From contig DCHA01000031.1 in assembly GCA_002315535.1 (NCBI GenBank), forward strand, positions 14,339 to 20,722: a DNA stretch of 6,384 nt, in the 5' to 3' direction. The stretch comes from Firmicutes bacterium UBA1764. Lineage in GTDB: Bacteria > Bacillota > Clostridia > Peptostreptococcales > Anaerovoracaceae. Shown one piece after another: positions 1-6,037 of the stretch (its first letter is position 1; every line of letters begins with the position of its first letter). The notes below the pieces were generated by a model that saw only the letters and a program-made list of their open reading frames with translations, did not search any database and was not told the DNA's origin. A program made the translations under genes and the position numbers.

Positions 1-1064
1 TTGATGAAATCAACTGCAAGATGGGCGGAGCAGGCACAAAGATGTACTCAACTGCAGAGAGCAAGTTCAAGACAATTTGCATGCAGAACGAGCTTTATCT
101 TCAGGATGCACGTGTTCGTCATCTTGGTACAGACATTAACAAGGACGTTCTTGGTAATATATATGCACTTCTCAAGGACAAGGTTGAATTTTTCTTCTAC
201 ACAGCTGCAAACACAATTCGCCATGAAAACGGCGGATACGTTGTAGTTGGCGAAACCGAAGAATTCTTTGGAACACAGTGCATTGTATCCGTAGGCCGCT
301 CCGGCAGCAGCTGGATGCAGAAGGTCTGCGAAGAGCTGAATCTTGCTACAAAGTCCAACCGAGTTGATATTGGTGTTAGAGTTGAACTTCCTGCAGAGAT
401 TTTCAAGCACATCACAGATGAGCTCTACGAATCAAAGATTGTTTACAGAACCAAGGTATATCAAGATCTTGTAAGAACCTTCTGTATGAATCCGTACGGC
501 GAGGTTGTAAACGAAAATACAAATGGTATTGTAACGGTTAACGGGCACTCATATGATGATGCTTCGCTTCAGACCAAGAATACCAACTTTGCTCTGCTGG
601 TTGCAAAGCACTTCACAGAGCCGTTTAAGGATTCCAACGGATACGGTGAATCCATCGCAAGACTTTCCAATATGCTCGGTGGCGGCGTAATCGTTCAGAG
701 ATTCGGCGATTTAATTAAGGGCCGCAGAACAAACGAAAAGAGAATCGAGGAAAGCTTCCTCACACCAACCCTAAAGGCAACTCCGGGAGATCTTTCTCTG
801 GTTATGCCGAAGCGTATTTTAGACAGCATCGTCGAAATGATTTACGCCCTGGATAAGATTGCTCCGGGAACAGCAAACGATGATACACTCCTTTATGGCG
901 TAGAGGTTAAGTTTTATAACATGGAGGTTAAGCTTGATAATAATCTCGAGACCGCACAAAAAGGGCTCTTTGTTATCGGCGACGGCAGCGGCGTCACCCA
1001 CAGCCTTTCACACGCAAGTGCAAGCGGTGTTCACGTTGCCCGTTATATCTGCGGAGAAGAATAG
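1..1064 (+). CDS. FAD-dependent dehydrogenase, COG2509 family (5'-truncated)
   Basis: This is the C-terminal part (353 residues, reading frame beginning at base 3) of a predicted cytoplasmic flavoprotein oxidoreductase of the uncharacterised COG2509 'FAD-dependent dehydrogenase' group. The substrate is unknown for the family. Seen in the sequence: a Cys followed by a GGAG motif (bases 15-32), which in the family follows a Cys-containing stretch after the FAD-binding Rossmann start; RHLGTD (117-134); a long central segment with NTNFALL and GESIARLSNMLGGG; and near the C-terminus GDGSG (978-992) followed by a small-residue helix, the typical second FAD contact of this fold. By memory of the family, about 100-130 N-terminal residues including the GxGxxG motif lie upstream of the window. 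The ATG at 21 is therefore an internal Met, because the frame is open to the window edge and the family similarity already covers the residues before it. The gene ends in TAG and is followed directly by a terminator. The family call is confident; the reaction is not known. Confidence 0.87.
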   Translation, partial: DEINCKMGGAGTKMYSTAESKFKTICMQNELYLQDARVRHLGTDINKDVLGNIYALLKDKVEFFFYTAANTIRHENGGYVVVGETEEFFGTQCIVSVGRSGSSWMQKVCEELNLATKSNRVDIGVRVELPAEIFKHITDELYESKIVYRTKVYQDLVRTFCMNPYGEVVNENTNGIVTVNGHSYDDASLQTKNTNFALLVAKHFTEPFKDSNGYGESIARLSNMLGGGVIVQRFGDLIKGRRTNEKRIEESFLTPTLKATPGDLSLVMPKRILDSIVEMIYALDKIAPGTANDDTLLYGVEVKFYNMEVKLDNNLETAQKGLFVIGDGSGVTHSLSHASASGVHVARYICGEE

Positions 1065-1069
1065 TATTC

Positions 1070-1102
1070 AAAAGTGGTTCACAGTTGTGAACCACTTTTT
1101 TT
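1070..1102 (+). terminator. Rho-independent terminator after the FAD-dependent dehydrogenase
   Basis: A perfect inverted repeat (arms 1070-1083 and 1086-1099, AAAGTGGTTCACA and its complement) leaves a formal 2-base centre, so the real loop is probably 4 bases or more. The 3' arm runs into a tract of seven T (1096-1102), then A and TT. It starts six bases after the stop codon of the upstream gene. The inverted repeat is symmetrical, with A's before the stem, so some activity on the opposite strand is possible, but no minus-strand gene is seen nearby. Confidence 0.93.
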
Positions 1103-1115
1103 ATTACTAACGAAT

Positions 1116-1144
1116 ATGAAACGCAAAAAATGATAAAATATAAT
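1116..1144 (+). promoter_or_regulatory. Predicted sigma-A promoter of the SLH surface protein gene
   Basis: A perfect TATAAT -10 box (1139-1144) has ATGAAA (1116-1121, four of six matches to TTGACA) upstream with an ideal 17-base spacer. The predicted transcription start is near 1151, giving a leader of about 33 bases. It lies directly after the preceding terminator, so the downstream gene needs its own promoter here. The call comes from consensus matching only. Confidence 0.68.
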
Positions 1145-1154
1145 GTAGATAATA

Positions 1155-1166
1155 ATGTAATTACAT
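1155..1166. repeat. 12-bp perfect palindrome in the leader of the SLH gene
   Basis: ATGTAATTACAT is a perfect palindrome placed just after the predicted transcription start and six bases before the GGAGG. A second, wider inverted pair, TAGAT (1146-1150) and ATCTA (1165-1169), encloses it. Position and symmetry would suit an operator for a dimeric regulator. A/T-rich leaders can produce such palindromes by chance, so function is inference. Confidence 0.4.
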
Positions 1167-1171
1167 CTAAT

Positions 1172-1176
1172 GGAGG
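1172..1176 (+). promoter_or_regulatory. Ribosome binding site deciding the start of the SLH gene
   Basis: GGAGG sits seven bases before the ATG at 1184. The alternative in-frame ATG at 1130 lies upstream of the predicted transcription start, has no Shine-Dalgarno site, and would put 18 extra residues before the signal peptide. The start at 1184 is therefore preferred. Confidence 0.9.
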
Positions 1177-1183
1177 CAGTATT

Positions 1184-3922
1184 ATGAAGAAGAAAAGTTT
1201 AATCTTATTAGTGCTGATGATAGCACTGGTATTGGTTTCGGCAGTATGTGTTAACGCAGCTGATGACGAGAAGACCAATATTTATGTTCGCAGCTTTGAT
1301 CTTTCAGGGGGCGGCTATTTATATAACGGAGGCACCGAAGTAAAGGATAGCGCTCCGGCAGATTCAACAGGATATGTACACTACGACGTCGAAAAGCGCG
1401 TGCTGACACTTCACAACGCGAAGCTTTCCGATGATGATAAATATATGCCTCCGGTATATTCTACTTATAAATTAGAAGTAGTACTGGAAGGAACAAATAC
1501 TATTAAATCGACTTCAAAGGCTCAATATGGAATCAATGTATCATACGGCGAGCTTGTTATTTCCGGAGATGGTACTTTAAATATTGATTCATACGTTGAT
1601 ACACCCGTGCCGGAAGGCTACAACTATTCATCATCATGCATTGCTTACGGTATTCAAGCTTACGAGAGCATCACCATTAACGGCGGCACAATTAATATTT
1701 CATCATATTCTGAATATGGTGAAGCATATGGACTCACATCTTGGAGCGGAAGCATTACTATTAATAATGCAAATGTAAAAATCGATGCAGACGGAAACAC
1801 TGACAGTGATGCTGTAAAGGCTTCCGAAGGTTTCTTTGTTCCGGGTGGCCACAGCTTAACAAACGAGAAATATTTCACTGATGCGGATCAGACAGAATGG
1901 GAAACATCGGATTTTTCAGATTGCAATTGCCTAAAGGTTGTTTCAGGTAAGCTTACTGACGTAAGCAAGTTTGGCGTATGGATTAATGGCGTAAAGCTTA
2001 CATCAAGCAATCCATACTGGAAGAATGGCGACTCTGAAAAGTGTACAGGAACAAGCAAAAGCTATAACGCATACTACGACAGAGACAAGAGGCAGCTGAC
2101 TCTTAACAATGCTGTAATCAATAAGGTTTATCATGATACCTTTGATGACTGCCTTATCTATGTTAACGGAGATATTACAGTCAATGTTAAAGGATCAAAC
2201 AAGTTCGCTTACATTACTGAAGAACAAACAATTCACGGACTAATGTCAAGCGGCAGCATGACTGTGAGCGGAAACGGAAGCATTTCCATGTCTCTTTCCA
2301 CAAGCGGATTTTTAGATAACGTAATCGGTATTTACGCATATGATACTTTAACTATTAATAACGTAAATATTGATCTTGATGTAACGGCAGAACAATATGC
2401 AAATTGCATTGCCGCAGATTATTTAGTAATCAACAAATCAAAGATGAATCTTAAAGCAAGCTCAGCATCAGGTGAAAGCTGCGAAGGTCTTTGCGGCTAT
2501 GATGATGTTAAGATTACCGGAGCAGATATTACTATCGCTTTGGAAAGTGCTTCAGTAAATCCTATTTATTCAAACGAAGAAATCAGCATCAGCGGTGGAC
2601 ACTCAATTAACGACGGCTCTGCACTCTTTGAAAAGGGTCGTGCGGTTTGGAGAAATAACTGCTTCGATAGTTTCGGAACCATGACAATTAAGAATGGTGT
2701 AATTACAAATGCTCAGCAGTACAAGCTTGCAAGCAAACAGGTATTTGTTAACGGAATTTGCATTTACAATGCATCCGATGATTCCAGCGAAGTTAACTAT
2801 TGGAAGAATGGTGACACTACAGCTTGCACAGGAACAAGCAGCGATTACAATGCATACTATGATGCTGGTTCAAGAACACTGTACCTTAAGGACGCAGAAA
2901 TAACAGAATGCCCGGGACTCACTCCGGAAACAGTATATTACTGCATGGGAGATTCTGCGGGAATATTCTCAGATGGCGATATTATTATTAATCTTACAGG
3001 ATCAAACAGCATTGTAAACAGTAACACCGAAGAATACAGCTCAGCTTATGGTGTGTATGCTTTTAAGACAGTAACATTCAACGGAAACGGCAAGCTTGCA
3101 ATTGAAATTAAGAAGGCTGAATACGCATATGCTGTTAATGCACAATATGGAATTAATGTTGAGGGTAACGCAACGGTCAGCGTAAAGCTGAATGAAAAGG
3201 TCGCTGATGGATTCTCGGCATTCTGCACATCCTTTGGACAGGGCATTTCTGCCGCAGAAGCAATTAATGATAAGAGCTTTGATTTCGACTACAACTATAT
3301 GACCTTCGTAAGCAAGGTTACAACTCAGATTGATCCTGCTGACTTATCAAAGCCTGCAATTCTCAAGGGCTCAGTTACTCCGTTTAATGATGTTAAGAAG
3401 GCTGACTATTTCTGCGATGCAGTAAAGTGGGCAGTTGAAAATGGAGTTACAAATGGAAAGACAGAGACAGTCTTTGCTCCGTATGCAAGCTGCACAAGAG
3501 CAGAGTTCATCACCTTCCTTTGGAGAGCAGCAGGTGAGCCTGTTGTAAACTATATAATGCCGTTCACCGATGTTCCGGAGGATCTCTATTATACAGAGGC
3601 AGTTCGCTGGGCAGCATCAGAAGGAATAGTAAAGGGTGATACAGCAACACTCTTCAAGCCCTACGGAATAATAAGCAGACAGGAAGCTGTCACATTTATT
3701 TATCGCTATGCAAAGGCTCCGGCATTTGCAAACATGACTGCTGATGGCCCTGCACCAAGTCCATTCAGCGATGTATCAAATACAGCTTACAGCTATAACG
3801 CAATTCTTTGGGCATATGCAAATGAAATTACAAACGGCACATCCGCTACTACCTTTGGCCCGCTGGACAACTGCGAGAGAGCACACGTAGTTGTATTCCT
3901 TTATAACTACTTTGGTAAGTAA
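1184..3922 (+). CDS. Secreted SLH-anchored surface protein with three beta-helix-like modules
   Basis: A 912-residue exported protein, probably displayed on the cell wall. Residues 1-25 form a signal peptide: MKKK, a hydrophobic stretch, and a type I cleavage site after VNA. Three related modules follow, about residues 31-250, 263-505 and 519-720. Each opens with an (I/V)xVNG-like strand, then a 'YYD...LxL' segment, then many short turns of the type 'ITINGGTINI', as in right-handed beta-helix or Cthe_2159-like carbohydrate-binding proteins. Modules 1 and 2 both end with GGHS (221-224, 471-474). Residues 734-912 hold three SLH domains starting at F734, F794 and F861, each with an F(N/T/S)DV start and a W(A)xxxx(I/V)xxG segment. 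Their TRAE-position motifs are TRAE (771), SRQE (831) and ERAH (898). In known S-layer proteins such triplets bind pyruvylated secondary cell-wall polymer. The mature part has 17 cysteines, unusual for a Gram-positive exported protein. No catalytic motif is recognised, so sugar binding or adhesion is inference. The coiled-coil gene follows 37 bases downstream. Confidence 0.9.
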   Translation: MKKKSLILLVLMIALVLVSAVCVNAADDEKTNIYVRSFDLSGGGYLYNGGTEVKDSAPADSTGYVHYDVEKRVLTLHNAKLSDDDKYMPPVYSTYKLEVVLEGTNTIKSTSKAQYGINVSYGELVISGDGTLNIDSYVDTPVPEGYNYSSSCIAYGIQAYESITINGGTINISSYSEYGEAYGLTSWSGSITINNANVKIDADGNTDSDAVKASEGFFVPGGHSLTNEKYFTDADQTEWETSDFSDCNCLKVVSGKLTDVSKFGVWINGVKLTSSNPYWKNGDSEKCTGTSKSYNAYYDRDKRQLTLNNAVINKVYHDTFDDCLIYVNGDITVNVKGSNKFAYITEEQTIHGLMSSGSMTVSGNGSISMSLSTSGFLDNVIGIYAYDTLTINNVNIDLDVTAEQYANCIAADYLVINKSKMNLKASSASGESCEGLCGYDDVKITGADITIALESASVNPIYSNEEISISGGHSINDGSALFEKGRAVWRNNCFDSFGTMTIKNGVITNAQQYKLASKQVFVNGICIYNASDDSSEVNYWKNGDTTACTGTSSDYNAYYDAGSRTLYLKDAEITECPGLTPETVYYCMGDSAGIFSDGDIIINLTGSNSIVNSNTEEYSSAYGVYAFKTVTFNGNGKLAIEIKKAEYAYAVNAQYGINVEGNATVSVKLNEKVADGFSAFCTSFGQGISAAEAINDKSFDFDYNYMTFVSKVTTQIDPADLSKPAILKGSVTPFNDVKKADYFCDAVKWAVENGVTNGKTETVFAPYASCTRAEFITFLWRAAGEPVVNYIMPFTDVPEDLYYTEAVRWAASEGIVKGDTATLFKPYGIISRQEAVTFIYRYAKAPAFANMTADGPAPSPFSDVSNTAYSYNAILWAYANEITNGTSATTFGPLDNCERAHVVVFLYNYFGK
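2015..2080 (+). repeat. Intragenic repeat, copy A (module 2 signature)
   Basis: This 66-base segment aligns without gaps to 2798-2863, with about 48 identical bases. The encoded residues (278-299) match in 17 of 22 positions. It reads YWKNGD, three variable residues, CTGTS, two variable residues, YNAYYD. It marks the start of the second module of the surface protein. Confidence 0.85.
2798..2863 (+). repeat. Intragenic repeat, copy B (module 3 signature)
   Basis: This is the partner of 2015-2080 and encodes residues 539-560, 261 residues further on. The differences are mostly at third codon positions plus a few variable residues, which points to an old internal duplication kept by selection on the protein. 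Module 1 shows only a weak version of the same segment, with no Cys. Confidence 0.85.
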
Positions 3923-3948
3923 CGATAATAACAAGGCTAAATATTTTT

Positions 3949-3954
3949 AGGAGA
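3949..3954 (+). promoter_or_regulatory. Ribosome binding site of the coiled-coil gene
   Basis: AGGAGA lies five bases before the ATG at 3960 and fixes that start. The 37-base gap after the SLH gene holds no terminator hairpin and no clear promoter, so the two genes are probably co-transcribed from the promoter near 1139. Confidence 0.87.
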
Positions 3955-3959
3955 AAATA

Positions 3960-5921
3960 ATGGGTTTAACAGGAAATACTTATTTAATATATCCGAGCAT
4001 GAAATTGTGGAATGCGTTTTTTAACAGTGAGGCATATGACGGTTTTGTTGATAAAAACGTATCAGTATTAGATCCAAAGGGCGCGCCGGAAGATGGCGGA
4101 TACGATGTTAAGAAATCTTTTGCCGACAACTATATGTATATGTCGAATCTTATTGTAAGAAAGAAGATTGAAAAAGATTTCCCGGATCCGGCGATTCGTG
4201 AAAAGACCGAAATGTTTTTCCAGATGATGGAGCTTATCGGAAAGCAGATAGATAACACCGCAACTCACGAAGAGATGGAGGAGTATAAAAGGCTTGCCAG
4301 CGCCTTATCCTATGAAAACGGAGATGCAAGCTTCCTGTCCACACTTGAGAACTATGTTGATCAGCATCCCGAAGCTGCTGACACCGATACATATGAATTG
4401 CTTTTCTTTATGGCAAATCATGCGCAGACACACGCAGAAACACTTTATGCCAATAAGCTCTTTGCAGAGTTTGATCTCGAAGGAGGAAAGGCTGAGCTTA
4501 AGCAGCAAAATGAAAAGGCGTCAACACAGTTAAAGGATGCATTTGCAGAGCTCAAGGAAAAGGAAGCTGAGAAGGCAAAGGAAACAAAGAAAAAGCTTGG
4601 AGACATTATTTTAAAAGAAGCCAAGGATGATTTAAATCTGAAGAAAAATCTATCTGATGATATGTCGTTGATAGATAAACTTGATAAGAGCATCAAGGCT
4701 AAGGAAAAAGAAATAAGCGAAACGAGCATGCTTCTTCAGGAAAAGCGGGCAGAGCTTGAAGCAAAGCTGGCAAAGATCAGCGAGATAAGACTAAAGAGAG
4801 AACAAGCTGACGAATTAAACGAGCAGTTAGATCGCGATATTAATACGTTCTCTAAAAAGATAAAGGACTTGGACGAAAAAAAGACCACATTACTCGAAGA
4901 TTTGAAGCCTAAAATGTTCAAGAAGAAATCGGCAACGACGGAGGCAGATGTCAAGGAGCTGGATAAAAAGATTTCCGAGTTGATACTGCATATGCAGCCC
5001 ATTGAAGTGGAAAAGCAGAAGAACGAGGAATCTGTAAGAGAGCTTGGTGATATCAATGTATTTGAATCTGCTGCTGAAAAGCTGAAGGATGAAATTAAGG
5101 CAGTTGAAGCTAAGCTTGCTAATCAAAGCAAAGAAAGAAACAGCTTAAAGGACGGCTTCAATAAGCAGTTTAATCTTTTAGACGAAGCAAAGAAGCTCGG
5201 CGGTAATGTGATGGATAAGTTTGGCTTAGATCCAAAATCCGTAAAGGATGATGTCGTTGTCAAAGACCTTGATGAAAAGCTTGCTAAAATGAATGGCGCT
5301 CAGGCCAAGGTCAGCGAAGTTGAGAACGCTTTCGCCGCAACCAAAGATCTTCAAACTCAAACTGTTAATTCACTTGTTTCCGGTCTTTTCGAACATAAAA
5401 AGGATATGTTTGCGAGCATGGCAAAGAGGCTTGAATTCCTCGATAGAAACGTTGAGAAATACAGCGATCCTAAGCATGAGAACAGCAAGGAATTCACCGA
5501 GATGCGCAATGCATTAAAGGAGACCTGCGAAATGACCAAGGCATTTGCAGAGGCTTTAAAGGGCACTGTAAGTACTGAAGAAATGCAGATGTACAAGGAA
5601 ACGGTTAACGGCAAGATAAAGTCTATGCTTGAAAAGGCGCAGAATTACAAAACCGAAAAGACAAAGGGCATTCACCTTATCAAGAATCGCATGCGTACCC
5701 AACGACTTTTAATAGCAGACTCACTTATTGATTTCTCAAAGAAGGCCAAGGAAAATATTGCTTCTGAAGAGAATATTATTACTGAGCAGGCTAAAAAGAT
5801 AAAGGAATACGCAGAGTATAAGGTTCCTGGTCTCAAGGAAGTAAAGGCATCGATGGAGAAGGCTCCAGAGCAAAAGCCAGAGGCGGTTGCACCGGTTAAT
5901 AATCTCGGCGCAATGCATTAA
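3960..5921 (+). CDS. Hypothetical cytoplasmic coiled-coil protein
   Basis: I do not recognise this 653-residue protein. No signal peptide, membrane segment, nucleotide-binding P-loop or catalytic motif is visible, so a soluble, probably structural or scaffolding, cytoplasmic protein is inferred. Layout: residues 1-176 form a mixed, likely helical globular region rich in Tyr, Phe and Met; 177 to about 405 are strongly charged (Lys/Glu) with regular Leu/Ile/Ala spacing, typical of long coiled coil; a break with Gly and Pro (about 410-430, with FGLDPKSV) follows; then a second helical region (about 440-630); and last a short Pro/Ala/Glu tail (634-653) ending NNLGAMH. There is only one cysteine, C523, in sharp contrast to the Cys-rich upstream protein. 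A short echo, EEM then two residues then YK, occurs near residues 104 and 540. It is not an SMC or Rad50 ATPase, because the N-terminus lacks a Walker A motif. Its place just behind the SLH gene suggests a shared operon; a shared task is only a guess. Confidence 0.87.
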   Translation: MGLTGNTYLIYPSMKLWNAFFNSEAYDGFVDKNVSVLDPKGAPEDGGYDVKKSFADNYMYMSNLIVRKKIEKDFPDPAIREKTEMFFQMMELIGKQIDNTATHEEMEEYKRLASALSYENGDASFLSTLENYVDQHPEAADTDTYELLFFMANHAQTHAETLYANKLFAEFDLEGGKAELKQQNEKASTQLKDAFAELKEKEAEKAKETKKKLGDIILKEAKDDLNLKKNLSDDMSLIDKLDKSIKAKEKEISETSMLLQEKRAELEAKLAKISEIRLKREQADELNEQLDRDINTFSKKIKDLDEKKTTLLEDLKPKMFKKKSATTEADVKELDKKISELILHMQPIEVEKQKNEESVRELGDINVFESAAEKLKDEIKAVEAKLANQSKERNSLKDGFNKQFNLLDEAKKLGGNVMDKFGLDPKSVKDDVVVKDLDEKLAKMNGAQAKVSEVENAFAATKDLQTQTVNSLVSGLFEHKKDMFASMAKRLEFLDRNVEKYSDPKHENSKEFTEMRNALKETCEMTKAFAEALKGTVSTEEMQMYKETVNGKIKSMLEKAQNYKTEKTKGIHLIKNRMRTQRLLIADSLIDFSKKAKENIASEENIITEQAKKIKEYAEYKVPGLKEVKASMEKAPEQKPEAVAPVNNLGAMH

Positions 5922-5966
5922 TTTACACTTAATTGTTTCATATGCAACTCTTTCGAGGGGTAAATG

Positions 5967-5975
5967 TGATATAAT
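5967..5975 (+). promoter_or_regulatory. Extended -10 promoter of the rubrerythrin gene
   Basis: TGaTATAAT is a perfect extended -10 element. At the expected -35 position (about 5947-5952) there is no match to TTGACA, as is common for extended -10 promoters. The predicted start is near 5982, giving a leader of about 56 bases. No convincing terminator for the coiled-coil gene lies between 5922 and 5966, so some read-through from upstream is possible. Confidence 0.66.
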
Positions 5976-5990
5976 TAAATATCAATTATA
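5970..5990. promoter_or_regulatory. Candidate operator: inverted repeat over the rubrerythrin promoter
   Basis: TATAATT (5970-5976) and AATTATA (5984-5990) are perfect inverted arms around a 7-base spacer. The repeat begins on the -10 box and covers the predicted transcription start, where a bound repressor would block RNA polymerase. Reverse rubrerythrins in clostridia are known to be under PerR-type peroxide control. The PerR box has a 7-1-7 layout and this 7-7-7 layout does not match it, so the identity of any regulator is open. Confidence 0.42.
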
Positions 5991-6001
5991 GTTATAGTAG
6001 T

Positions 6002-6032
6002 GGACGGAGAGCATCCGACCCTTAAAGGTGAT
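6002..6032 (+). promoter_or_regulatory. Leader hairpin and ribosome binding site of the rubrerythrin gene
   Basis: GG-A-CGGA (6002-6008) pairs with TCCG-A-CC (6014-6020) around a GAGCA loop, with one A-A mismatch. It is followed by AGGTGAT (6026-6032), an extended Shine-Dalgarno match five bases before the ATG at 6038. The ribosome site is clear; a role for the hairpin, for example in mRNA stability or translation control, is inference. Confidence 0.6.
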
Positions 6033-6037
6033 AAATT

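Noticed and set aside
1..246. 81-residue open frame overlapping the dehydrogenase
   Set aside because: It is a shadow frame within a well-supported family coding region and lacks a ribosome site.
21..1064. ATG at 21 as the true start of the first gene
   Set aside because: The frame is open to the left edge and the residues before it (with a Cys before GGAG) already fit the family, so the gene is cut by the window.
1130..1183. Upstream in-frame ATG extending the SLH protein by 18 residues
   Set aside because: It overlaps the predicted -10 region, has no ribosome binding site, and would bury the signal peptide start; the ATG at 1184 has GGAGG at good spacing.
4445..5126. Several minus-strand open frames of 78-106 residues opposite the coiled-coil gene
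   Set aside because: They are Ser/Phe-rich antisense images of Lys/Glu-rich codons, with no start signals of their own.
3960..5921. SMC/Rad50-like ATPase identity for the coiled-coil gene
   Set aside because: There is no Walker A motif near the N-terminus and no ABC signature near the C-terminus.
5922..5966. Terminator after the coiled-coil gene (TTTAC...GTAAA, CTC-TTTC-GAG)
   Set aside because: The arms are 3-5 bases, poorly spaced, and no T tract follows.
5984..5998. Classical PerR box
   Set aside because: The sequence here resembles a TTATAG direct repeat rather than the 7-1-7 inverted TTATAAT layout.
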